In this document: piece by piece, positions 1-9,797 of the stretch
How the letters are laid out: each line of letters starts with the position of its first letter
How positions within the stretch are numbered: the first letter of the stretch is position 1
NCBI GenBank assembly: GCA_019695575.1
Contig: JADNSB010000013.1
Span: 186,001-250,000, forward strand
Direction of reading: 5' to 3'
Source: Angomonas ambiguus
Taxonomy: Eukaryota; Euglenozoa; Kinetoplastea; Trypanosomatida; Trypanosomatidae
DNA length: 64,000 bases
The notes under the pieces: model-generated
The model's input: only the letters and a program-made list of their open reading frames with translations
Databases searched by the model: none
What the model was told of the DNA's origin: nothing
Made by a program: the position numbers and the translations under genes

Positions 1-337
1 GTAGTCGTACACTACTTTCTGTAATATTAAAGAAACGATAAATACAATACCTGGAATGATAGTCAAAACTTTAAATAATAATAGAAAAAACTTAAATAAT
101 TCTTATTTCGTCCGTGGTAAGCGTTTTTATTAGTATGTGTGACGCTCTCTATGTGTAAGTTGATATATGGGTGTAGATCGTCCTTCTCTAATGATTCAAT
201 TGCAAAGGTTCCTAGGAAGAGGGTGGGAAAGGAACGAAAAAAAAATAAAAAAAACAACTAACTAGGAATTACGGTTTTTTTTCTTCTTTATCAACTCCCC
301 CCTCCCCTTAGTCCTATTATTATTATTATTATTATTG
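1..337. other. Intergenic / 3'UTR of the mitochondrial carrier gene
   Basis: AT-rich sequence with A-runs and an ATT trinucleotide repeat at about 314-337 directly beside the stop codon of the carrier gene. In the minus-strand mRNA sense this is the 3' flank of that gene. A 64-codon open frame here is low-complexity Phe/Tyr-rich sequence and is not called as a gene. No RNA gene was recognised. Confidence 0.6.
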
Positions 338-1678
338 TTACTCTTCCTTGATCAAAAGGGACTCGACTTTTTCAAACACCACAAAAGTACAAGCACTGGC
401 TGGAATTGCCTTCAGATAGTTGGCCATGAGTCCGCTAAACAAGGCACTGAAGCCTTTCGTCTTGACAATTTTCACAAAGCAATCCACCATCCCCTTGTAC
501 TGTTTCGTTCGGCCGTTCACCCCTTGAGTCTGTAGGCGGGTGCGCACCACATTCAAAGGATACGAGACGGTCTGAGCGATGGCCGAGGCCCCCATCCCCA
601 CCAGTCCAATCTCTGCCGAGTTTAACGCGGCCTCCTTCTTGGTCTTGCCTTGGATCTGCATCCGATACAGCATGATAGACTGCTGGAAACTACTGTATAT
701 ACCCATCTCCAACCCTCTATAAACGACTATGCCGACTAAATTAGGGGTAAAGCCTTTGTAAAAATCCAGCACTCCACCTTTTCGATACCCCTCCTTTACT
801 ACTTCCCAGATGCCTCCCGTAAATTCTGCATTTTTGGAGACGCACACACGTGTCTTGAGCACCTCCAGCGGGTAGAGAATACTCTGCGCTCCAACCCCGG
901 CAGCGGCACCGATAGCACAGTTAATCACTAAGCGAGGTACATTCGAAAGACGGCCCAGGTATTCATTAAACGGCGGTGTAAAGATGGAAGATTCTAGTTC
1001 TAATTCTTTCTTCCAGCTCGCCTTCTTCACAGCGTTGGGGACCTCCTCCTCCTCCGACTCGTGCACCCCAGTCATCGCCTCTCGTTGTACCTTTTCCCTA
1101 TCCCTAATATCATGGCTTTTCTGGTCCTCCTGAATACGTTTCCGGAGCCCCTTGTTATACCGCTGTTGTTCTCGTTCCACACAGTCATCGTACAAGGACG
1201 ACATATACCGACGAAGGGAGAACACAATGGCAAATTCAGGGCCTGCTTTAAAACAGTTCACTAAATTACCCCGCCAGAATCCACTCCATCCGCCATCCTT
1301 GTAAATAATCTTGGCCACGTCAATCAGTCGAGCGTGTTTACGAGACTTCAACGAAACGCCGTGGCTGCCCTGCACCAGGTGTCCTTCTTGAACAATAATC
1401 TTCACTCTATCCAGTGGGGCGGTAAGGGTACGACTGGCAGCACCGGCCACCCCACCGGCCACAAAGGTGGAGAACGTACTGTACCAGTCTCGTGTGGCAT
1501 GAAGCGGGTTCTTGCCGTCCCCTTCCTCAATATCGAAAGCCTTGTCGTGGACAGTATCCCTATTACTACTATTATTATTGGAGCTACTACTAGCGCTACT
1601 GTGTGGATCCTCCCCTGATACACCGGAGTGGCGTTGGTGGTTTACAGTTAACGGAGATGGATCATCATGTTTACCCAT
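338..1678 (-). CDS. Mitochondrial carrier family (SLC25) protein
   Basis: A 446-aa protein expected in the inner mitochondrial membrane as a six-helix solute carrier. The three family signatures are visible: PLDRVK at residues 88-93, PLEVLK at 270-275, and PLNVVR in the third repeat, where Asn replaces the usual acidic residue. Glycine-rich helix starts (AGGVAGAASR, GAAAGVGAQS) fit the family. The N-terminal 60 residues are Ser/Asn-rich and probably disordered. A charged insertion of about 75 residues (164-240) separates the first repeat from the second, which is unusual for the family. The first repeat resembles ATP-Mg/Pi and adenine nucleotide-type carriers, but no EF-hands are present and the substrate cannot be assigned. 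The family call is secure. Confidence 0.93.
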   Translation of the reverse strand: MGKHDDPSPLTVNHQRHSGVSGEDPHSSASSSSNNNSSNRDTVHDKAFDIEEGDGKNPLHATRDWYSTFSTFVAGGVAGAASRTLTAPLDRVKIIVQEGHLVQGSHGVSLKSRKHARLIDVAKIIYKDGGWSGFWRGNLVNCFKAGPEFAIVFSLRRYMSSLYDDCVEREQQRYNKGLRKRIQEDQKSHDIRDREKVQREAMTGVHESEEEEVPNAVKKASWKKELELESSIFTPPFNEYLGRLSNVPRLVINCAIGAAAGVGAQSILYPLEVLKTRVCVSKNAEFTGGIWEVVKEGYRKGGVLDFYKGFTPNLVGIVVYRGLEMGIYSSFQQSIMLYRMQIQGKTKKEAALNSAEIGLVGMGASAIAQTVSYPLNVVRTRLQTQGVNGRTKQYKGMVDCFVKIVKTKGFSALFSGLMANYLKAIPASACTFVVFEKVESLLIKEE

Positions 1679-2267
1679 TATAATTAGTATATATATGTAT
1701 TAAATTATAGTTTATCTAAATATATTTATGAATATATATTTATATATTTTTATATAATTAGATGTATAAATAAAGTAATAACAAAATGAAATAAAACTAG
1801 TACTAAACCTACTAAGGAGGAACGAATAGTAAAACAGAATAAAAAAAATATTTACTAAAAAGCAAACAGGAAAAGAAGACAGGTTACACCAGATTCACCA
1901 CAACAAAACAAAGAAAGCAATACTCTTAACACACAGAAAGAAATTTATTGTGGTAGTTGTTTAGAAATATAGGAGATAGTTTACGCTGAAAAAAAAAAAG
2001 GACACTATCTTCCACAGAAAGAGATAATAAAAGAATGAACAATGTGTGTTGTCTTTCGCAGGAGAAAAGGAGAAAGGGGAAAGAAAAAAAATGAGAAAGG
2101 CAACGGGAACGTATTTTTCTCCCCCACTTTCTTTTCGTTCAGCTTTTAAGCTTCTCCAAGTAATAAAAATGGCTATTTGTTTTTTTTTTTTTTAAGGAAA
2201 GGTTATCCTTTAGTTGGAAGCAAGGAAAAACAAACAAAAAAAAAAAACAACGGGGAAAGCCTCCTAA
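1679..2267. other. Intergenic region, no gene seen
   Basis: 589 bp of AT-rich sequence with TA-rich and poly-A/poly-T runs. In the mRNA sense it contains the 3'UTR of the cytochrome b5-like gene and the splice region of the carrier gene. Nothing else was recognised. Confidence 0.6.
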
Positions 2268-2786
2268 TTAATTGTAAAAGTCATCACTTGGAACAAACCA
2301 GCCGACTACAGGGTACTTGGATTCGAAAAGTTCTACATACTCATCCAATGTCTGCAGTTCCTCATCCGTGCAGTCCACCCAATACTTGTTCGCCTCTGAA
2401 TCGTTCAGTTGCGACTTGGCGAGAGAGCGACTGGCCTCTTTGCCAGCGAAACAGTGGTAGTGCTGACCAGGACCGTAAAAGTGGGGATCCACCTCGTAGA
2501 CTTTGCGTTTTAAGCTGATTAAAATCTGAGGGTTCTTCACGCCGTCAAATTCAGCCAATTCTTCCTTGGTGTAGCCCCTTTGGTTCTTCTTTGCCACTGG
2601 ACGAATCGTTCCCTTCTTGTGAGTGTGTCCCTTCTTCCCTTTGGTAGCCGCATTGTGAAGGGCACGGCCCAGCTGCTTCTTGTATCCTTTCACCTCCAAC
2701 AAGTAATACGCCGTTCCACAGAGCGCCAACAGCGCCGCCGCACCTGCGATAATTTTTGGGGTTTTGTCGCTTCCAGACTCCGACAT
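2268..2786 (-). CDS. Cytochrome b5-like / MAPR-family membrane protein
   Basis: A 172-aa protein with one N-terminal membrane segment (about residues 9-28, rich in Ala and Leu) and a C-terminal cytochrome b5-like fold of the MAPR type (PGRMC and neudesin relatives), which bind heme or sterols. The family pattern is clear: YTKEELAEFDG, then KRKVYEVDPHFYGPGQHY, then CFAGKEASRSLAK. The Tyr-rich heme region is therefore conserved. An open frame extends 33 codons upstream, but that part is low-complexity Phe/Ser sequence lying over a pyrimidine tract. The start at 2786 (MSESGSDK) is therefore preferred. In other eukaryotes this family supports P450 and sterol metabolism; the role here is inferred from the family only. 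Confidence 0.87.
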   Translation of the reverse strand: MSESGSDKTPKIIAGAAALLALCGTAYYLLEVKGYKKQLGRALHNAATKGKKGHTHKKGTIRPVAKKNQRGYTKEELAEFDGVKNPQILISLKRKVYEVDPHFYGPGQHYHCFAGKEASRSLAKSQLNDSEANKYWVDCTDEELQTLDEYVELFESKYPVVGWFVPSDDFYN

Positions 2787-3011
2787 GTCTGACAATATAA
2801 TGGAAAGCACTAGAGAAGAGGAGCGAAAAAAAAAAAAGGGGGACAGATGAGTGGAAGCATCATCAAAAACAGAAAAGTAAAACAAGGAATAATCGAAATA
2901 ACAAGAATAATAATCACCCCTTAGGAAGACCTTTAGTTCTTTTTTTGGGAAAATCGTTTGTGTTTTTTATACATCCGTTGCCGTGACTTTGTAATACGGG
3001 CAAACGCTTCA

Positions 3012-4619
3012 CTAGTACTTTGGCGCATGATTCGGATTAGACGTCTTATTATCATCGATGGGGATACTGTTAAAGTTATTGTTCAGCAACTGCACACTAC
3101 TCCCCTCCCTCAGGCGAACCACCGCCCCGACGGAGAAGTTGTTCTTGGCTACGTCAATCACTTTGGCACCGCTACGACAGTCTAACCCGTAGTGAACACA
3201 GTCCGAAATTGTATTCCCTTTAATATGTACATCTCTGGCAGACCCTTCGACCAGAATGGCGGTGTTGCACAGGTGGTGAAAGGAGTTCTTCACTACTTTT
3301 ATGGTGGGAGAAGACACGCGGTAATTGGGACTGTGTCCCCGTATCAGCACGCCAGTACCGAAGCACAGCACCTGGCACTCCTCCACTTTCAGGGTCGCAC
3401 TAGCGTCGTAGTATACCGCCACAATCGCCGACTGTTCCGACTGCATTTTTCGAAACGCCTCTTGAAGTGGTGCGGTCAAGACAGGATCCGTAGACGCCGT
3501 TGCCGCCTCCTCGCCATGACTTTCCAACGCAGCCGCCAACGACGGCAGCTCTTGGGCTACCAAACTCTGTGGTACACCCGTGAAGAGACACTTAGTCACC
3601 GTCACCTGCGCATGAGGAAAGGTGTACAAGCTACTGTGAAGGGGCGACTCAAAGGTGCACTTCACACAGGTCACCTGACAGTACTGCGAGACGTTGAGCT
3701 GTGGGGTGGTGGCACTGCGAGCGAGGAAACAGCAGTTGCGAAAAGTGACATGGGCACGCTGAATGGTGATCGGTCCAGAGAAAGACATGTTCACGATTTC
3801 AACGTGTGCCCAACGATCGGGGTGGGCAAAGGTCATGAGGTAGTCCTCCTGCTCCTTCGCCAGCGCGATCGCCTCTTCTGTCTTTTTAAGGTACTCTGCT
3901 TCCTGTTCCGCCCTCTTTTTATCTAGCTCCTCCTGTTCCTCCGGGGTAACTTTTTTCTTCTTTGCCCCCTTTTTAGCGGCTCCCTTTTGGGTTCCTGCAT
4001 TGCTGTCCTCTCCGACCGGTGCCTCCGGTAGTTGGGGTTGTACCACAATCTGTGGTGTGACACCGTTTAAGAAGACCGTACTTTTAATCTCCACCTGACG
4101 CGCCGTGCTGTCTGCCCCTATGGTGGTGTTATAGCTAGGCGATGGGTCCACTTCCTCGACCTCAGGGTTCTGAACGGGAGGAGGGGCAGGTGCCTCCTCC
4201 GCCGGTTTCGATTTCTCGTTTTCCGGCTGCTCTCCCCCAGCTGGCTCCTCCTCCGGAGACGCCTCTACTGGTCTCTCCCAATCCTTCTCATTCACCACAG
4301 AGCGCTTCACTGTCTGTCTCGATACGCCCTCAATGTGCATTTTATCGGCAAGTTCAACTTCCAAGGAGTGTCCTGGCGCATTGTCTTCCCCTAATTCAGA
4401 AAATACCATGACGTTAGTACGGGGAAGGGGCTGCAGCTCCCTCTTTTCATTGGTGTGCTCGGCTATAACCTCATTTGAGATTTCAGTGATACACTCTACA
4501 CTTTTTCGGAAAGACCAACCGCCGATATAATACTCAAAGGTACCATTTTTGAGGGTGGAGGGTTCCTCCAGTTGTTCCTTTTTCTGTCCTTTGGAAGCCG
4601 CTTTTTTCTTAGACGACAT
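3012..4619 (-). CDS. Right-handed beta-helix repeat protein, conserved unknown
   Basis: A 535-aa protein. The N-terminus is Lys-rich, then comes a Pro/Glu-rich disordered section and a Lys/Glu coiled segment at about 215-260. The C-terminal 270 residues show repeated beta-strand units with regularly spaced hydrophobic, Cys and Asn residues (for example VTFRNCCFL, VTCVKCTFE, VTVTKCLFT, IKVVKNSFHH, IKGNTISDC, DVAKNNFSV). This is the pattern of parallel beta-helix (PbH1) repeats. Such folds occur in polysaccharide-binding proteins and in eukaryotic cytoskeletal proteins. There is no signal peptide, so a cytosolic or cytoskeletal place is more likely than secretion. I do not recognise a named orthologue. 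Confidence 0.75.
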   Translation of the reverse strand: MSSKKKAASKGQKKEQLEEPSTLKNGTFEYYIGGWSFRKSVECITEISNEVIAEHTNEKRELQPLPRTNVMVFSELGEDNAPGHSLEVELADKMHIEGVSRQTVKRSVVNEKDWERPVEASPEEEPAGGEQPENEKSKPAEEAPAPPPVQNPEVEEVDPSPSYNTTIGADSTARQVEIKSTVFLNGVTPQIVVQPQLPEAPVGEDSNAGTQKGAAKKGAKKKKVTPEEQEELDKKRAEQEAEYLKKTEEAIALAKEQEDYLMTFAHPDRWAHVEIVNMSFSGPITIQRAHVTFRNCCFLARSATTPQLNVSQYCQVTCVKCTFESPLHSSLYTFPHAQVTVTKCLFTGVPQSLVAQELPSLAAALESHGEEAATASTDPVLTAPLQEAFRKMQSEQSAIVAVYYDASATLKVEECQVLCFGTGVLIRGHSPNYRVSSPTIKVVKNSFHHLCNTAILVEGSARDVHIKGNTISDCVHYGLDCRSGAKVIDVAKNNFSVGAVVRLREGSSVQLLNNNFNSIPIDDNKTSNPNHAPKY

Positions 4620-5005
4620 TTCTTTTTTTATTATTATTATTTCTATGTTTTAAGCAATGACATACAAAGGAAACGAAACGAAATATTATTAAAAAAAAAG
4701 AAAAAGAAAAAATAAGAAGGAAGAGAAGTATCTTTAGGTACACAAACACACGGATGAAGCTAGTATGCCCCCTCTGTTCGTACTGTCGCCTCAAAAAAAA
4801 AAAAAAAACAATACCAACAACAAAAAGAGTACACATACACAATCGTAATTCGGTTATACAAAATGTCCATTACAAATCCAGAGCGGGGGTCGGTTGGCTT
4901 TACTTTCTGACGGTAGAATGGTGCGAAACGTGGCGGTTCCTATATTCTTTACAATAGCCGCCTCCGCCATTTTGGTTTCAATCACCTCCTTCTCTCCCTT
5001 TACCG
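4620..5005. other. Intergenic region, no gene seen
   Basis: 386 bp with long A-runs on the plus strand, which read as T-rich pyrimidine tracts in the mRNA sense upstream of the beta-helix gene. A 77-codon minus-strand frame (4609-4842) is low-complexity Phe/Leu sequence and was not called. Confidence 0.55.
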
Positions 5006-5770
5006 TCAACCACGAGCATTGACAGCAATACGCGGCGCATTACTGTCCGCGACCAGCGCGTACCCCAACGACTTGGCATTGGATACCCCCACCGGATAGC
5101 TCACCGCCAGTCTGCTCCAATCCGGATAAAAGTTGCGTGTCGTCAGGTAGAGATCAACTTCGCCGTTGTGATCGTTCCACGCAGCGCCCTGCAACCGTAC
5201 GACGACATAGTTACACTTTAGGCAGACGATAAACGGGCACCCCCCTTTTGTCTTGTCTCCACTATGAAAGTCTAAACAACCATTCCCTACATCCGGGTTC
5301 CCCACGTAGAAGGCCCCTTTCCGCCACATCATTGTTTTCTCGTCTACGGTCAGCGGTGTTTTATCCTCCGCAATACTGCGCAGCTCTACCAAAGGCGGGT
5401 GAGGGTGGCCTACCGACCCCCCACAGTTGGAGACATAGCACCGGTTGGTGCACGGCACTACCGCCTCCGGGTCGGGGCGAACGGGAAAAGGCACAGGGAA
5501 GGCCTCGCGTCTCCCACCGTCGTCCTCGTCGCTGTCGTCATCCCACGTACTGGTGCGAGACTGTCTCCTATCGGTTGTTTTTCGCAACAAGGCTTGAGGG
5601 TTGGGTATTACCTTTTCCTCTTTATGGACCTCCTCGTCGCTCGACTCATCCCAGTTGGCTTTGGATGCGGGGAGGTGGTGTGGTTTCTCACCCTGCTTCT
5701 TACCCGAATGATCTTTTTTCTCTTCTGGGAAAAGTTCGTCAATTAAAGTGTCTAGGTCTGGTTCTGCCAT
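5006..5770 (-). CDS. CFAP418: CFAP418 (C8orf37)-like ciliary protein
   Basis: A 254-aa protein. The N-terminus MAEPDLDTLIDELFPEE matches the short acidic LDxLIDEL motif of CFAP418, and the C-terminal half carries its Cys-rich core: CTNRCYVSNC, then VCLKCNYVVV, then W and DLYLTTRNFYPDW. In vertebrates CFAP418 sits at the ciliary base and its loss causes retinal degeneration. In a flagellate a basal-body or flagellar role is the natural inference. The middle region is acidic and disordered. The frame continues 16 codons upstream through a CLFV-repeat peptide encoded by an (AAAC)n-like run; the start at 5770 is preferred because it begins the conserved motif. The family call rests on motif order, not on a search. 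Confidence 0.75.
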   Translation of the reverse strand: MAEPDLDTLIDELFPEEKKDHSGKKQGEKPHHLPASKANWDESSDEEVHKEEKVIPNPQALLRKTTDRRQSRTSTWDDDSDEDDGGRREAFPVPFPVRPDPEAVVPCTNRCYVSNCGGSVGHPHPPLVELRSIAEDKTPLTVDEKTMMWRKGAFYVGNPDVGNGCLDFHSGDKTKGGCPFIVCLKCNYVVVRLQGAAWNDHNGEVDLYLTTRNFYPDWSRLAVSYPVGVSNAKSLGYALVADSNAPRIAVNARG

Positions 5771-6080
5771 CAAGGAAAAAGCGCAAACAAACAAACAAAC
5801 AAACAAGCAAACTATCAAAACTAACTTTCTCTATAGCACCAATACACTGAAAAAAGGATGGGACAAATCAAAAGGAAATAAGAAAAGAGCAGACAGTGAG
5901 TAATGAGTGAAAAATACAAAAGTCTCAGAATAAAGACGCCATAAATTGTGTAAAAAAGAAAGTTTTTTTTTTTGGATTTTTCTTTTGAATACTTTTACAC
6001 TGTTATGTCGAAGGTACAACAACACCAATTAGTAGGTTTTTTTTATACAAAAAGAAAACATAACACTATGTAACAGACAT

Positions 6081-6111
<31 letters not shown>

Positions 6112-6279
6112 TTATAAGTGGAAAAATAAATTGATAATTCAAGTACATTAAAAAAAGAAAAAGGGTTCGTCAAGAGGGTTTGTAATGGGTATGATGAAGA
6201 GAGGTTAAAAAAGAGAGAAGAAAAACAATAATAATTATTCTCTTTTGTGTCCCGTTTGCTTTGAAATCTATATCTAGAG
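5771..6279. other. Intergenic region with a (TA)n microsatellite
   Basis: 509 bp without a supported gene. It contains an AAAC repeat next to the CFAP418 start, several poly-A/T runs and a (TA)n microsatellite of about 28 bp at 6081-6108. In the mRNA sense it is the 3'UTR of the kinase gene plus the splice region of CFAP418. Confidence 0.6.
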
Positions 6280-8385
6280 CTACATAACAGAGCAGTCGCA
6301 CTTAGATTTTGCTTTCGCTTTAAGCTCCTCCTTCGGAAGTGGTTTACCGTTGCCCTTTCGCTTCAGTGCCTCCTGTTGGGCGGCAGTGGGGGTTGGCCGT
6401 GTTCCTTCCTGTTTCCGCTCTGCGGGCTCTATTTTACTTCTGCTCGCCTCCAAAGGCTCCACATTCTGGCCGTATCCGCTAGACGGGCGCTCCGTTGGCA
6501 TTTTTGACGAGTACTCCTTATCCCGTGGAGAGTAGTCGTCATCGACGTCCACCTCCTCCTCCTCCCCAGTGCTGGCCTGTACGGCGGGGGTGTAACTGTT
6601 TTCGTTTGGCAGTACATTGCCTGGGGTCATGTTGAAGTTCTCTAAGGTGGGTGGATTTCCGTTTCCTGGTGTTAAACCACCCCCGAGGCGATAGTTGGAG
6701 CTGGAGAGTTCATGGTCGCTGCCTTTACGCGCTGGGGTGTGACCGTTAGGCGGTTTACTAACGGAGAGAGGCGTATCTGCCGTCGGCCTTCCTCCCTCTG
6801 CCTGGAGATTGGAATGGTCGTTACGGGGCGGTACGGGTGACGGGATGGGTACCACTGGTCGCGGGTCCGCGGGTGGGGGAATCTGCTGCGGGACATCCTG
6901 TAGTCGTTGTTGCTGCTGTTGCTGTTCTAGTAGTTGCTTCTCCTTGGCTTTACGCTCCGCCTCCTCCTCTTCCATCGCCAGTGTCTCTGGGTCCAGTTGC
7001 CAATCGACTAGTTTATCGGCAGGGTAACCCCGTCGTTCTAATGCGCGTTTCATTAACCCTAGCAGTAAGTCGTAGTCCGGTTCGTCCTCGTACTGTAACA
7101 CTTGAAGGTGGGCTAAAAAGGCCTGAAACTCTCGAGGTAAATTACGCACCAGATGGGGATTGATGGAGTCCTCTTTGCATTGTCCTATTTCATCCTTCTC
7201 CTTGAACTTACGCCATGGCAACGTCCCGGTCGCGAATTCGACCAACATAAACAGCAAGCTCCAAATGTCATCCACTCGTCCTAATTCTTGATGGTGGTGG
7301 GACGCCACAGACGCGTACCGACTAGTACCCCTAAACCCAGCGTTATCTCTCGGAGGGCGAATGTCTCCGTTACTCCGTTGGAAACGGCGCGCTAGACCAA
7401 AATCTATGAGGTAGCACGTCTGCTCATCGTTTTTCTCCTTGAGTCCAATGACAAAGTTGGAGGGTTTGATATCCCGATGGACCAGACCTTGCTCATGCAC
7501 ACCACGTATCGCCCGGAGACATGAAATACCTGCCTTTAGGGTCGTGTATATATTAAACGTGCCATGTGGGCTTTGTCGTCTTAGTTCGGCCAAATTTGCG
7601 CCCAACTTCTCCATTACTAAAAAGTTCATACCAGAGGTACAACCACTGGCGTAGTAGCGGACCACTTGTGGACAGGGTTGCACCTTCTTGAGCGCCAGAG
7701 CCTCCATGCGAAGGACATTCTTGTTCTCCGGTTCCACCTTGACACACACTTCTTTACGTTGCTCCTTAGGTGGCAGGTTGGCCAACATTGCCTCTCCCTC
7801 CGGGGTAACGACAATATCCTCCCCGGCGACGGTGGGGGGTGGGTTCTCTACCTCAACCGCGGTGAAAGTTTCACCAAACGAACCCGCGCCGATTCGCTCC
7901 GTGATCAGCCAGTTCTTTAGAAACATACCCGCCTGCACTTTCGTCTCCGCCAGCCTGGGTGGAGGACGTGGTGCCTTTTCATTGACTTCCTTCTTTTCAG
8001 AGCTCGTTTTGTTATCCTTCTCCTCTGCAGGGACAGCCTCTGCTTGAGGGCTTTGAGGATTACTCATCGAGGGAGGAGGGGGTAGTCTTACGGGTAGGGG
8101 TGTGTGGTGGATGTCTTGGGAATCCTTCCTTGAATGACTCACGCGACGACTGTCTTTGGATTCCGAGTTTCCTTTCGATCCTTTGCTGGAAGGACGCCGG
8201 TTCGCGTGGTGGGGGTCTTCTTCAATGTAGCGTGAGTGACGTCTCTTGCTGGAGGAGAGGTCTCTCTTCCTGTCGTTGTCAGTTTCACCGATAGAACGCT
8301 GTAGATCTTCAATCTCTTTGTTCAATACGATACTACTGAAGTTGGTATGAATTTTATTGTTTCCGATATCAATTTGCATAAACAA
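6280..8385 (-). CDS. TTBK/CK1-group protein kinase with C-terminal CaaX box
   Basis: A 701-aa protein kinase of the casein kinase 1 group, closest in style to tau-tubulin kinases. A 150-residue Ser/Arg/Pro-rich N-terminus precedes the kinase domain (about 157-430). The Gly loop is IGAGSFGETF (165-174), the ATP lysine is in VCVKVE (K216), the catalytic loop is HRDIKPSNF (303-311) and DFG is at 328-330, so the kinase looks active. There is an unusual insert of about 27 residues between beta-2 and beta-3 (181-210). The C-terminal third is Pro/Gln/Glu-rich and disordered. The protein ends in a basic run and CSVM, a textbook farnesylation CaaX box, with a second Cys two residues before that may be palmitoylated. 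Membrane anchoring is therefore inferred. Confidence 0.9.
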   Translation of the reverse strand: MFMQIDIGNNKIHTNFSSIVLNKEIEDLQRSIGETDNDRKRDLSSSKRRHSRYIEEDPHHANRRPSSKGSKGNSESKDSRRVSHSRKDSQDIHHTPLPVRLPPPPSMSNPQSPQAEAVPAEEKDNKTSSEKKEVNEKAPRPPPRLAETKVQAGMFLKNWLITERIGAGSFGETFTAVEVENPPPTVAGEDIVVTPEGEAMLANLPPKEQRKEVCVKVEPENKNVLRMEALALKKVQPCPQVVRYYASGCTSGMNFLVMEKLGANLAELRRQSPHGTFNIYTTLKAGISCLRAIRGVHEQGLVHRDIKPSNFVIGLKEKNDEQTCYLIDFGLARRFQRSNGDIRPPRDNAGFRGTSRYASVASHHHQELGRVDDIWSLLFMLVEFATGTLPWRKFKEKDEIGQCKEDSINPHLVRNLPREFQAFLAHLQVLQYEDEPDYDLLLGLMKRALERRGYPADKLVDWQLDPETLAMEEEEAERKAKEKQLLEQQQQQQRLQDVPQQIPPPADPRPVVPIPSPVPPRNDHSNLQAEGGRPTADTPLSVSKPPNGHTPARKGSDHELSSSNYRLGGGLTPGNGNPPTLENFNMTPGNVLPNENSYTPAVQASTGEEEEVDVDDDYSPRDKEYSSKMPTERPSSGYGQNVEPLEASRSKIEPAERKQEGTRPTPTAAQQEALKRKGNGKPLPKEELKAKAKSKCDCSVM

Positions 8386-8746
8386 CGGTTAAAAAAAAAT
8401 GAAGTGAGAACTAAAAGGAAACGAAAAATCGAATTACCTTTCTAGTTCGTACTTATTATTATTATTTAAATGTTTATTACTATTTGCTTTTTTGGGGGAG
8501 CGTAATGAGTAGTTTTGCGCTCCTTTTCTTTTAGATTACAAGGGTAATCTACAAAAAGAAAAAAAAGACGGTTTGTCCTAACTATGTTAATGTTACTTTA
8601 CACATGTATTAAAAAAAAAAAAAAGAAGAACAGAAAAAGACAGAATAAAGCGAGTAGACAAGGGAGTAAATACAAAAAAAAAAAAAACAAGAAATAGAGA
8701 GTGATTTAGGTAGTTAAAACAAATCTAATGGGTGTAGTCCAGATAT
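8386..8746. other. Intergenic region, no gene seen
   Basis: 361 bp of AT-rich sequence with several A-runs of 12 or more bases. It covers the 3'UTR of the CEP41-like gene and the splice region of the kinase gene. Nothing else was recognised. Confidence 0.55.
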
Positions 8747-9505
8747 CTAAAATCTAAAATGATCGCTGGAGCCTCTCGGCTTCGCTAAGCTGGAGGAGAG
8801 ACTCTTCGGTTTGGATCGGGTGACACTCGACCGTGCCTCGCTCCGCGCTACCGTCTCCTCTACCCTCCGCTGCATGCGTTGATCCCTAGGGAGAATGGGC
8901 ACCGGGCACTCTCCCTCTAGGAGGGCACTAAAATCCTGCGCAAACTCACGCAGTCCACCCGCAAGGATACCAACATTATCGATTCCCTTTTCAAAGAGCT
9001 GATTCGCTATCTGACAAGCCACCTCCTCTTCTAGATCGTATAACACGATGACTTTATTTTCCTTGTTTTTGAAGGCGTACATCTCTGGTAAAAACGGGTT
9101 CATGGCGTGGTAGATACGAGTCTTGGGGTAAAACACAGCGCCATTAATATGACACGTCTCGTAGTCCTCCGCGGTGCGACAGTCAACCAAAAGGTATTCC
9201 GTCTCCTCAAACGCCTCTCTATGACTGCCCCCTCGGTACTCATCCATCGGGTGCGCGTAACCACCGTCGTCCAACACTGTGGGGGGTAACGTCCGTAGGA
9301 GCTGCTCGGCGACGGCGGCGGTGCTGTATCGTTTGAACAGTTCTCCAGGCTGTTTCTTTAAGCGGGCAGCGTTCTGCTTCATATAGTCCCGCACCGCAGT
9401 GGTCGCACCAGACTCTACTTTTGCGCCGACATTGCTATACTTTTTGGAGGAAGCAGGCTTCCGTTGAAGAAAATTCTGATCTCCAATAGCGGGAGGAACA
9501 CTCAT
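8747..9505 (-). CDS. CEP41: CEP41-like rhodanese-domain ciliary protein
   Basis: A 252-aa protein with one rhodanese-like domain at about residues 104-195. The sequence LLVDCRTAEDYETCHI, then GAVFYP, HAMNPF and YAFKNKENKVIVLYD, then GILAGGLREFAQDF follows vertebrate CEP41 closely, including the MNP motif and the GG-L end. The active-site loop (LYDLEEEVA, 155-163) has no catalytic Cys, so sulfurtransferase activity is not expected; this also holds for CEP41. In vertebrates CEP41 is needed for glutamylation of axonemal tubulin through import of a TTLL enzyme. The N-terminus and the Ser/Arg-rich C-terminus are probably disordered. Confidence 0.85.
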   Translation of the reverse strand: MSVPPAIGDQNFLQRKPASSKKYSNVGAKVESGATTAVRDYMKQNAARLKKQPGELFKRYSTAAVAEQLLRTLPPTVLDDGGYAHPMDEYRGGSHREAFEETEYLLVDCRTAEDYETCHINGAVFYPKTRIYHAMNPFLPEMYAFKNKENKVIVLYDLEEEVACQIANQLFEKGIDNVGILAGGLREFAQDFSALLEGECPVPILPRDQRMQRRVEETVARSEARSSVTRSKPKSLSSSLAKPRGSSDHFRF

Positions 9506-9797
9506 TCGTTCTGATTGTTTTTTTTTTTTAAATCTTCTACTTGTTAACGTCTACTCCAAGCTGAAAACGCAAACAACAAACTAAGAAGCGAGAGGGGGGA
9601 AAAAAATAAAAACGGAGGTTAGACAGTATTCTATCAGGCTATACCAAAGCTCACACACATACAACAGCGGCAGCAACAATAATAATATTAAAAAAAAAAA
9701 CTCATTGGTCAAAAATGCAAAATAAGACGCTGTCTAAAAAAGGAAACATTGTCTATGAATCTAACTTATTTACCCTTTCTTTCCTGTTCCTGTCCGA

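Noticed and set aside
4609-4842. 77-codon minus-strand frame upstream of the beta-helix gene
   Set aside because: Overlaps the start of the real gene and is Phe/Leu/Arg-rich over a pyrimidine tract.
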